DNA of 64,000 nucleotides from Hymenobacter lapidiphilus (lineage in GTDB: Bacteria > Bacteroidota > Bacteroidia > Cytophagales > Hymenobacteraceae). Positions 52,078 through 59,371 of this stretch are shown piece by piece; position 1 is the first letter of the stretch; each line of letters begins with the position of its first letter. The DNA lies in contig NZ_JABKAU010000022.1 of assembly GCF_013377885.1 (NCBI RefSeq), positions 1-64,000 on the forward strand, read 5' to 3'. Both the position numbers and the translations under genes were made by a program. The notes beneath the pieces are model-generated. The model was given only the letters and a program-made list of their open reading frames with translations. It did not search any database and was not told where the DNA came from.

Positions 52078-53868
52078 CTACTCTCCGCTGTCTTTTAATA
52101 GTTGGCGGCGGTAGTTGGCCAGGATGGTGGACTTGAGCAGAAAACCAAGATATCGGTCGTCGGCGTCGAGTACGGGCAGAGCCCAGGCATCGAGCTGCTC
52201 CATGCAGCGCAGCGTGTCGAGCAACGTATCGTCGGGGCGCACGATGGCCAGCGGCTCATCCATCAGGTCGCGTACGCGGGTGGTGGTGTAGTGGGCGTCG
52301 TCGAAGAGGGAATGGCGAACGGCATCGAGGCTGACGACACCCAGCAGCCGGCCCCCGTCATCGTAATCGACGACCGGAAACAGGTTGCGCGACGTGTTGC
52401 GGAAGGTATGCACCAGCTCGCCCAACGTGTCGTCGGGTCGTACCGGCTGAAAATCGGTTTGCAGCAGGCTTGTTACGTCGAGCAGCGCCAGCAGGCCCCG
52501 GTCGCGGTCATGGTTCATGTACACGCCCTTCTGCGCCAGCTTGCGGGTGTACACCGAGTACGGCTCGAAGTAGCGCGTAATCAGGTAGGAGCCCGAGGTA
52601 ACGAGCATCAAAGGCACAAACAGGGCGTAGCCGCCGGTTATTTCGGCAATAAGGAAGATGGCCGTGAGCGGGGCGTGTACCACCCCGGCCAGGGTGCCGG
52701 CCATACCCAGCACAATAAAGTGTACCTCCGAAATCGGGTACAAACCGCTTAAGTTGATGAGGCGCGCGAAAATGAAGCCGCACAGCGCCCCGGCAAACAA
52801 CGACGAGCCAAACATGCCACCATTGCCACCGGAACCGATGGTAATGGTGGTGGCCACCACTTTCAGCAGCATACTACCCGCGGCCACCAGCAGCACCAGC
52901 CAGGCGCTCTGGTCTTTAAAAACATCGAAGAGCGAGCCATTGACCAGCTGCTCGGAGTGGCCGCCCAGCAACTGCTGCACACTGTTGTAGCCTTCGCCGT
53001 AAAGTGGCGGAAACAGGAAAACCAGCCCCCCCAGCGCCAGTCCGCCGAATACTACCTTCCAGAAAATGCCGGGGTAGTAGCTGAACTGCCGGTCGGCCCA
53101 GAAATACACCCGAATCATATAGACCGAAAGCAGGGCCGTAAACAACGCCAGCATCAGGTACAGCGGCACGGCATCAACGGGCCAGCTGGTGGTGATGAGC
53201 ACGAAGGGCTGGCCCGCGTACAGGGCTTTCGACACCACGGTGGCCGTGGCCGAGGAGATGAGCAGCGGCACGAAATACGCCGCCGACAACTCGGAAAGCA
53301 GCACCTCAACGGCGAACAGCACCCCCGCAATGGGCGAGTTGAAGATGGCCGCAATGCCGCCCGCCGCGCCGCAGGCCGTGAGCAGGCGCCGCTGCCGCCG
53401 CCCGATGCGCAGCACCCGCGAGGCGTTGGAGCCAATGGCGGCGCCGGTAACCGAAATGGGCGCCTCCAGACCCGCCGAACCGCCGAATGAAACCGTGAGG
53501 AACGACGACACGAGCTGCGAATACAGCTTGCTGCGCGGTACAATGCTGCCCTGGCGGGCCACATTATATATCACCGGCCCGATGCCCCGCCCCAGGTCGC
53601 CGCCCAGGAAATAGCGCGTGAACAGCACCGTGAGGGCAATGCCGATAATGGGGTACAGGGAGCTGCTGAATACCTGGTACTGCAGCGGCACCCAGGCATT
53701 TAGCAGCCCCTGCGTGTCGTGCACCAGGGTTTTAAGTACCACCGCCGCCAGCCCTGCCAGCACGCCGATCAGAATGCTCACCAGAATCAGGTAGGCCCGG
53801 TCGCTGATGTGGCGTACGCGCCACATGAGCAGCGGCAGCAACAGCCGATGAATGGAGTTCTGAGACAT
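52078..53868 (-). CDS. ClC-family chloride channel/antiporter with CBS domains
   Basis: 596 aa from the ATG at 53868. About ten to twelve helices, with the ClC filter motifs SFGGSAGLEAPISVTGAAIG (gating Glu retained) and TIGSGGNGGMFGSSLFAGAL. Residues about 455-590 hold two CBS motifs (DFQPVRPDDTLGELVHTF; EPLAIVRPDDTLLDTLRCM) ending in a DRYLGFL strand. Retention of the gating Glu fits either Cl-/H+ antiport or gated channel. CBS domains suggest regulation by adenine nucleotides. An alternative ATG 60 bases upstream adds a poorly conserved head. Confidence 0.93.
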   Translation of the reverse strand: MSQNSIHRLLLPLLMWRVRHISDRAYLILVSILIGVLAGLAAVVLKTLVHDTQGLLNAWVPLQYQVFSSSLYPIIGIALTVLFTRYFLGGDLGRGIGPVIYNVARQGSIVPRSKLYSQLVSSFLTVSFGGSAGLEAPISVTGAAIGSNASRVLRIGRRQRRLLTACGAAGGIAAIFNSPIAGVLFAVEVLLSELSAAYFVPLLISSATATVVSKALYAGQPFVLITTSWPVDAVPLYLMLALFTALLSVYMIRVYFWADRQFSYYPGIFWKVVFGGLALGGLVFLFPPLYGEGYNSVQQLLGGHSEQLVNGSLFDVFKDQSAWLVLLVAAGSMLLKVVATTITIGSGGNGGMFGSSLFAGALCGFIFARLINLSGLYPISEVHFIVLGMAGTLAGVVHAPLTAIFLIAEITGGYALFVPLMLVTSGSYLITRYFEPYSVYTRKLAQKGVYMNHDRDRGLLALLDVTSLLQTDFQPVRPDDTLGELVHTFRNTSRNLFPVVDYDDGGRLLGVVSLDAVRHSLFDDAHYTTTRVRDLMDEPLAIVRPDDTLLDTLRCMEQLDAWALPVLDADDRYLGFLLKSTILANYRRQLLKDSGE

Positions 53869-53958
53869 AGACAGCGAGGGCAGCAAAAAGGCCCGGCAGG
53901 CAGGAAACTGCAACCTAACGAAAAGCACGCTTGGTTCGTCTATTCTGCCCCAAGTATG

Positions 53959-54783
53959 TTAGCCCGCCAGCGCCGGCACGCTGAAGCCAGCCCCCACAAG
54001 CTCCTGCTTCACGTCCTGCATCAGGCGGCTTTTAAGTTGTAGCACGCCGCGGCGGTAGTCACCGGCGTCGCTCCAGAAATATACCCGCAAATCGGCGGTC
54101 GTGGCGGCTGCCTTCTCCAGGTTCACGTAGGGCGCTTTCAGGCCGGTTTGCACTTCGGGGACGCTTTGCAGGTAGCGTACGATAAGGGTCTTCACTACGT
54201 CGGGCATAACGGTTTCGCCCAGCTCCACGGTCAGCAGAAAGTCCATGCGCAACTCGCCGTCGCGGGTGTAGTTGGTGAGGGGCTCTTTAAGCACCATAGA
54301 GTTGGGTAGAAAAATATGCTTGCCGTCGAAAGTGTGGATGAGGGTAGTGCGCAGGTTCAGGGCCACCACGTGGCCCACCAGGTCCTTTATCTGCACGGTA
54401 TCATCGATGCGGAATGGCCGGTTGAAGGCCAGAATAACGCCGGCCAGAAAGTTCTCGGCAATATCCTTGAAGGCGAAGCCCACAATGAAGGCCGACACGC
54501 CCGCCGCGCCCAGCAGACTGCCCACCACACCCGTAAAGCCCAGTACGTTGAGGGCCACCAGCAGTGCAATTAGGCTCAGCACCCACTTGCTTATCTGGGT
54601 CAGAAAATCGGCCAGCAGCGGGTCGGCGGAGCGACGGTGCAGGCGGTGGCTGAGCAGCGCACTGAGCCGGCCGGCAACGAAGAGGCCAACGGTCAGCAGC
54701 ACCAAGGCAATCAGTAGCTTGGGCAATACAAACAGAAACTGCTCCCAGTAAGCAAGCAGTACGTGGTGGAAGTCGGTGGTCAT
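53959..54783 (-). CDS. MscS-family mechanosensitive channel
   Basis: 274 aa. Three N-terminal membrane helices; the pore-lining third helix holds FTGVVGSLLGAAGVSAFIVG and FAFKDIAENFLAGVIL, the Ala/Gly-packed MscS signature. The beta-domain PFRIDDTVQIKDLVGHV and C-terminal region follow. It releases solutes on hypo-osmotic shock. Same strand as and 90 bases upstream of the ClC gene; both concern ion balance, but separate promoters are likely. Confidence 0.95.
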   Translation of the reverse strand: MTTDFHHVLLAYWEQFLFVLPKLLIALVLLTVGLFVAGRLSALLSHRLHRRSADPLLADFLTQISKWVLSLIALLVALNVLGFTGVVGSLLGAAGVSAFIVGFAFKDIAENFLAGVILAFNRPFRIDDTVQIKDLVGHVVALNLRTTLIHTFDGKHIFLPNSMVLKEPLTNYTRDGELRMDFLLTVELGETVMPDVVKTLIVRYLQSVPEVQTGLKAPYVNLEKAAATTADLRVYFWSDAGDYRRGVLQLKSRLMQDVKQELVGAGFSVPALAG

Positions 54784-54844
54784 TTTATAAGGAGCTGTGG
54801 AAGCCAGAAACGGGGTAAGCCGATAATGGCCGAAGGCAACACAA

Positions 54845-54873
54845 GGCCCCGTCGGCGAGGTGCCGGCGGGGCC
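54845..54873 (-). terminator. Possible terminator GGCCCCGTCGGC hairpin
   Basis: 12-base arms GGCCCCGTCGGC/GCCGGCGGGGCC with one mismatch and a 5-base loop, 36 bases past the stop of the 54910 gene on the minus strand. There is no T run, so termination strength is doubtful. Confidence 0.4.
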
Positions 54874-54909
54874 TGAATACGAACTATACGGGCAAGCGGG
54901 CCGCCAAGG

Positions 54910-55317
54910 TTAGTCGGCTGGTTCAGCCGGCCGGTTCAGCCAGAGCCCAAATACCAGCCCGCCCAGCGCGTAGGCCAGCACGTCGCGCCAGTCGGCGGTG
55001 GCGCGGGCATCGAGGTGGGGCAGCAGCCACTCAAACCACAGGCTGAATACCAGCCAGGTGCTGAATATCCAGGATATAGGCAGCACAAAGGCCGGCCGGC
55101 GGAAGTAGTAGCGGCGCAACAGCCACAGCTCCAGCGTGAGCAGCAGCGGCAGGGCCAGGGCGTCGGCGAGGTGGGCGCGCAACAGGGCCGGCGGGCGGGG
55201 CCAGCCGGCTACCAGCGGGCTGCCGGTTTTGTACAGGATGAGCACCAGGTAGATGCCTACACCGGCCACGAACAGCGGGTGGCGTAGCCCGGCCGGGAGC
55301 CGGCGGCGGCCACTCAT
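54910..55317 (-). CDS. Small four-helix membrane protein, unknown
   Basis: 135 aa from the ATG at 55317, which overlaps the stop of the gene upstream (ATGA). Four hydrophobic segments (PLFVAGVGIYLVLILY, ADALALPLLLTLELWLL, WIFSTWLVFSLWFEWLL, VLAYALGGLVFGLWL). No known family recognised; size and layout recall VanZ-like or DoxX-like small proteins only loosely. It is translationally coupled to the zinc-ribbon protein encoded upstream. Confidence 0.65.
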   Translation of the reverse strand: MSGRRRLPAGLRHPLFVAGVGIYLVLILYKTGSPLVAGWPRPPALLRAHLADALALPLLLTLELWLLRRYYFRRPAFVLPISWIFSTWLVFSLWFEWLLPHLDARATADWRDVLAYALGGLVFGLWLNRPAEPAD

Positions 55318-55634
55318 CCGGCCGCCACCGTTACCAGCCACACGAAGAAGGCCATGAGGGCTCCGAAAGCCAGTTGCCCGCCCCGGATGATGTACTTGAA
55401 AAACTTGATGACCGGGTTGTCATCGGGCTTGATTTCAATGAGCATCAGGCGGTCGGAGAGGGGCGCATCGGCCTGCTGCTGACGGTGCTCATCGGCGGCG
55501 GCGCGGTGCGGCTCCAGCTCCTGCCCGCAGTGCTGGCAGTGGTCGGTGGGGCGCTGCTGCCACTCGGTCCAGAGGCCGCAGTGCGGGCACTTTTTGGTGG
55601 CGGCGAAAGGAGTGATAGGGTCGGGCGTGGCCAT
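55314..55634 (-). CDS. Zinc-ribbon membrane protein (DUF3667-like)
   Basis: 106 aa. Two CxxC pairs (CPHCGLW...CQHCGQEL, about residues 16-40) form a zinc ribbon; a charged linker (HRAAADEHRQQQADAPLSDR) leads to one C-terminal helix (QLAFGALMAFFVWLVTVAAG). This resembles the start of DUF3667 or other zinc-ribbon membrane proteins in Bacteroidota. It is the first gene of a two-gene operon with the 54910 gene (overlap of 4 bases). Function unknown. Confidence 0.7.
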   Translation of the reverse strand: MATPDPITPFAATKKCPHCGLWTEWQQRPTDHCQHCGQELEPHRAAADEHRQQQADAPLSDRLMLIEIKPDDNPVIKFFKYIIRGGQLAFGALMAFFVWLVTVAAG

Positions 55635-55750
55635 GCTACGGTAGAATATGCTTGCTGTGCTAAATAGAGCCGGCAGGAGGGCCTGCCAGCTACTACTTAC
55701 GCACGTTTTGGCGTTTCGTCACATCTCGCCCCGTTTTCCCGCCCCAATTT

Positions 55751-56185
55751 CTACAGCTCCATAATGTCCTCGTTCCAGAGCTCGGGCTCTTCCTCAATGA
55801 AGCTTTCCATCATCTTCACGCACTCGTCGAGGTCGAGGATTTCCACCTCCACGCCGTGGCTTTCGAGGAAGGCCTTCGATTCGCCGAAGGTGCGCGACTC
55901 GCCCACAATTACTTTCGGGATTTTAAACTGCACAATGGTGCCGGCGCACATAAAGCAGGGCATCAGGGTGGTGTAAAGCACCGTGTCGCGGTAGGTGCGC
56001 TGGCGGCCGGCGTTCATCAGGGCGTCCATTTCGCCGTGCTTGATGGCGTTGCCCTCCTGCACGCGCTTATTGCGCCCGCGGCTCACGAGCTTGCCGTCGC
56101 GCACGAGCACCGAGCCAATCGGAATACCGCCTTCCTGGCGGCCCTGGCGCGCCTCATCAATGGCAGCCTGCATGAATTCGTCCAT
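55751..56185 (-). CDS. Cytosine deaminase, yeast Fcy1-like
   Basis: 144 aa. Zinc site HGEMDALMNAG (H-x-E, Glu53 region) and PCFMCAGTI. The pattern EGGIPIGSVLV, TVLYTTLMPCFMC, VIVGESRTF and the C-terminal FIEEEPELWNEDIMEL closely tracks Saccharomyces Fcy1 (HGE, TTL-x-PC-x-MC, VVGEN-x-x-F and an acidic W-EDI-G/M-E tail), more than tRNA adenosine deaminase TadA. It should convert cytosine to uracil in base salvage; other small-base substrates are possible. Monocistronic. Confidence 0.85.
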   Translation of the reverse strand: MDEFMQAAIDEARQGRQEGGIPIGSVLVRDGKLVSRGRNKRVQEGNAIKHGEMDALMNAGRQRTYRDTVLYTTLMPCFMCAGTIVQFKIPKVIVGESRTFGESKAFLESHGVEVEILDLDECVKMMESFIEEEPELWNEDIMEL

Positions 56186-56404
56186 TTTTTAAAGAAGCTA
56201 GAAGTTGGAAGCTAGGAGTTAGAAGGCGAAAGGTAGAGCTGGAATCATGAAAGAATGACGACGTTCCCCACCAAGCAGGGTGTTTTCAGCGGTGCCGCGC
56301 TGCGGTTGGGGGGCGCCATCTGGCTGGCCGGCTGGCCGTGAACCCGAAAAATTTCACTTATTTTTCGGGTGCCATTATCCGCCCAACACCTGTAATTATC
56401 CGCT

Positions 56405-57157
56405 ATGCGCCAGTCCCTTTTCCTGTTGCTACTTGTACTACTGGCCGGCCCGCAATTGGTTTTCGGGCAGAAGAAAGAGCGAAAATCCAGTAATACGGAC
56501 TCTGCACCGGCCGTTACATACGAAAAAGGCACTCTGACCGACGGCCGGCACACCGGCATCTGGGAGTACTACGACCAGCAAGGCGAACTAACGCTGCGCA
56601 TGAACTACGATTCGAGCCGTATTGCCTACAGCCGCCCCGATACGGCCCGTTACCTCCTGTATCTGAACAACGACTGGCAACTGGTGCGCCCCAGCCGCGC
56701 CCCGCAGTACATGGGTAGCCGCGCCAAGCGCACGGCCGATATTGGTAAAAGCATTCGGTACCCGGTAGCCGCACTGCAACAGGGTCAGCAGGGCGAAGTA
56801 GTCATTTCTTACGTCGTGAATGAGCAGGGCAAAACCCAGGATTACCAAGTGGTAACCACGCCTTCCAAAGAATGCACGGAAGCTGTGTGGGCGGTGCTCA
56901 AACAGCAGCCCGACCGTTGGATTCCGGCCGTCTATCAAGGCCAGCCGACGCGGGCCCAGTTCCTGCTACGGGTGAACTTTGCCATGGTAAACCAGCAAGA
57001 AGCCGCCGCCTATCAGGCCCGCGTGCAGCAGCAGGATCAGCGGCCCCAGGCTCCTTACATCGACCAGGTACGCGTAACGGCCTACGGCGTGGAGCGTACT
57101 GCTCAGACCCTGCCTGCCCCAAGCCGTCCGGGTCAGCGCGCGCAAATGCCCCGGTAG
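56405..57157 (+). CDS. Secreted TonB C-terminal domain protein
   Basis: 250 aa. Signal peptide (LFLLLLVLLAGPQLVFGQ), then a MORN-like strand pattern (EKGTLTDGRHTGIWEYYDQQ) and a TonB_C-like domain (about residues 113-195: SIRYPVAALQQGQQGEVVIS, YVVNEQGKTQDYQVV, CTEAVWAVLKQQPDRWIPAV). A Gln-rich tail follows. No membrane anchor is present, so it is probably not an energy transducer. Its last 25 bases overlap, antisense, a fragment of the AddB-like gene, so the present C-terminus may have been set by that rearrangement. Confidence 0.75.
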   Translation: MRQSLFLLLLVLLAGPQLVFGQKKERKSSNTDSAPAVTYEKGTLTDGRHTGIWEYYDQQGELTLRMNYDSSRIAYSRPDTARYLLYLNNDWQLVRPSRAPQYMGSRAKRTADIGKSIRYPVAALQQGQQGEVVISYVVNEQGKTQDYQVVTTPSKECTEAVWAVLKQQPDRWIPAVYQGQPTRAQFLLRVNFAMVNQQEAAAYQARVQQQDQRPQAPYIDQVRVTAYGVERTAQTLPAPSRPGQRAQMPR

Positions 57158-57215
57158 GCGCAGCATTGGCACTTAGCGAGGTCGTCAGTTGTGCGGATGG
57201 GTTGATTCGCAGTCT
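57133..57215 (-). pseudogene. Duplicated 3' fragment of the AddB-like gene
   Basis: Read on the minus strand, 57133-57201 encodes PIRTTDDLAKCQCCAYRGIC followed by AR and a stop; this differs at 3 of 22 residues from the last 22 residues of the AddB-like gene (PIRKTDDLDKCQYCAYRGIC, then AR). At the DNA level about 56 of 64 bases agree. The cysteine cluster is kept. There is no gene upstream on this strand to which it belongs, so it is a displaced remnant. Confidence 0.8.
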
Positions 57216-57339
57216 ATGGCCACTAGTTAGGAGGCCAAGGCAAGCGCCGCCCATCATCAGCACGGGCAACAACCACGGGCTTGCGTTCGAGTTTAGCCAT
57301 TAGTGGGTGAATCGGCTCGTGTTTTCCTTGCCCGTTAGC

Positions 57340-58848
57340 TTACGCTCCGAGCGAAAAGTTAAACACTACCCGCGACCCATCCGGGGCAATAGCCAGCATC
57401 TGGATCATGCCATTTTGGGCCGAGAGTAAGGCACGGTCAATGTCCTGCGGATTCTTAATGGATTTGCCGTTGATGAAGGCGATGATGGTTCCGCTGGGAA
57501 TGCCAACCTGATCGAAGAAGCCACCCTGCCGGACATCGGTTACCAACACCCCAGCCTGCAGATTTAACTGTTGTTTCAGCGAACCAGGCAAGGGCGAGAA
57601 GCTAGCACCAAGCTTATTATAGATCTTATCCAGGTTGGTATTGCCTTTGGCCGTCGCCAGGGCTTCCTCTCCTTTCAGTGTGGCCGAGGTAGAGCGGGTT
57701 TTGTTGTCGCGTAAGTAGGTCAGCTTGACGGTATCACCGGGGCGGTGCCGGGCAATTCTTTCGGAGAACTCGGCGGACGAGTTCAACTGCATGCCGTCAA
57801 TGCGCTGGATAATGTCACCTTCCTGTAAGCCGGCGGCGGCGGCGGCGCTGTTGCCGAGAACCCCGGTAATGTAAACGCCTTTTACGACGCCCGGCTGGAG
57901 CCCCTGCTGCTGTAAGTATTGCGCCTCGGCGTTGGGCGACGGGAAGGATACCCCCAGCAGACCGCGTTTTACCGTGCCATATTCCCGCAAATCCCCCAGA
58001 ATCTTCTTGGCCAGGTTCACAGGAATGGCAAACGCATAACCGGCATAGCTGCCCGTCTGGGATGCAATAGCCGAGTTGATGCCAATCAATTCGCCATTCG
58101 TGTTAACCAGGGCGCCTCCGCTGTTGCCGGGGTTAATGGCCGCATCGGTTTGGATGAACGACTCTACCCCCAGGTTGCCGCTAGGCTCCGCATTGCCATT
58201 GCGGCTGGGCCGGTTGATAATGCCGATGCTGCGCGCTTTGGCACTGATAATGCCGGCCGTAACAGTCGTATTGAGCGAAAAAGGATACCCCACCGCCACC
58301 GCCCATTCCCCCACCTGCACGCTATCGGAGTTGCCGAGTTTGATGCTGGGCAGGTTGTCAGCTTTGATTTTGATAAGCGCTAAGTCGGTGTTTGGATCAC
58401 GGCCAATCAATTCCGCAGCAAACCGTCGATTGTCGGGCAGAATGACTTCAATTGCGGAGGCATTTTCCACTACGTGATTGTTCGTGGCGATGTAGCCGTT
58501 GCCGCTGATAAGTACCCCGGAACCGGAACCCATGGCCGTACCGCCGCCGGAAGGGGAGCCATACGCCTGCCCAAACGACTCATCATAATTCGCAGAAGCG
58601 CTATAGGTGGTTTTAATGTGTACGACTGCCGGCGTCGCGGCCTTGGAGGCCTTTACAAAGTTGCCAATATCCGATGAGGCCGCACTTCCCGGAGTGTCAT
58701 CGGCCGGGGTGTCTTGTGCTAAAAATGCCGTTTCAGCGCGTTCAGTGACGCTTTCTTCATCCGGGGTTTGCTTGCTGGTGCAACTGACACCGCCCATTTG
58801 CAGGAGGCAAAAGCTACTGGAAAGTAAAAGGATAGTTGATTTTCTCAT
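57340..58848 (-). CDS. HtrA/DegQ-like periplasmic serine protease, lipoprotein
   Basis: 502 aa from the ATG at 58848. Signal peptide with lipobox (GGVSC, Cys23). Trypsin-like triad His125 (NGYIATNNHVV), Asp155 (NTDLALIKI) and Ser243 (NPGNSGGALV), then two PDZ regions (about 325-400 and 410-495; LQEGDIIQRIDGMQL and IPSGTIIAFINGKSI). This is the DegP/DegQ/HtrA class of envelope quality-control proteases; lipid anchoring is uncommon. G+C content is lower than in neighbours (29 of 60 bases at 57601-57660). It is bracketed by the AddB-like fragment and an HNH remnant, pointing to insertion as a block. Confidence 0.93.
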   Translation of the reverse strand: MRKSTILLLSSSFCLLQMGGVSCTSKQTPDEESVTERAETAFLAQDTPADDTPGSAASSDIGNFVKASKAATPAVVHIKTTYSASANYDESFGQAYGSPSGGGTAMGSGSGVLISGNGYIATNNHVVENASAIEVILPDNRRFAAELIGRDPNTDLALIKIKADNLPSIKLGNSDSVQVGEWAVAVGYPFSLNTTVTAGIISAKARSIGIINRPSRNGNAEPSGNLGVESFIQTDAAINPGNSGGALVNTNGELIGINSAIASQTGSYAGYAFAIPVNLAKKILGDLREYGTVKRGLLGVSFPSPNAEAQYLQQQGLQPGVVKGVYITGVLGNSAAAAAGLQEGDIIQRIDGMQLNSSAEFSERIARHRPGDTVKLTYLRDNKTRSTSATLKGEEALATAKGNTNLDKIYNKLGASFSPLPGSLKQQLNLQAGVLVTDVRQGGFFDQVGIPSGTIIAFINGKSIKNPQDIDRALLSAQNGMIQMLAIAPDGSRVVFNFSLGA

Positions 58849-59028
58849 CGGAATGCTTCTAGGTGAAAAGCCAGGAAACCGCTGCTTAGTGTGCCTGAGC
58901 AGGCGAGAATTCTCTTGCTTTAGGACAGAGGACAATCATCTAAACGCAAGTCGGCGCTTTAGAGATACCTATACAGCAACCCGATGGATAGCATGTAAAG
59001 GGAGTGCCCCAGCTATGACCGATGAAAT

Positions 59029-59371
59029 GTGCCTTTAGTCTGGTATAGCGGTTATTTTGATGCAGATGCTGCCTCAGGCGCTATAATTCAGCTGGCCGGC
59101 CTGTTGGGGCGCACGCCCAGCCCTATTGCTCTGGAGCTGGCGTACTTCGCCCGCCTGGATCTGGCGGGTCTGAGCATCGCTAGCGAGCTGAACAGGCAGG
59201 TTTGGCAGGGGTTTTACACCGACCAGGCTAAGCAGATGCTGCAGGTGAGTAAGGCGACGATGGGCAGCGCGCTGGCACAGGTGGCACCGCCGTTACCAAC
59301 AGTTTCGTCGCTGACCCGAGAGGAAGCTAAACTGCCTGCTGCTGCTTTGGAAATTGGGGTTCGGCTGATTT
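59029..59371 (+). pseudogene. N-terminal remnant of an HNH endonuclease
   Basis: The frame reads IIQLAGLLGRTPSPIALELA, then YFARLD, SIASELNRQVWQGFYTD, the arrangement (A-x-LLGRTPS-x-IA, FxxLD, VWxxF) seen at the N-terminus of a widespread HNH restriction-like endonuclease family. The C-terminal HNH domain is missing: coding sense ends at about 59371 where it meets the 3' end of the convergent AddB-like gene. No proper ATG is visible (GTG at 59029). Assignment is from motif memory and should be confirmed. Confidence 0.5.
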
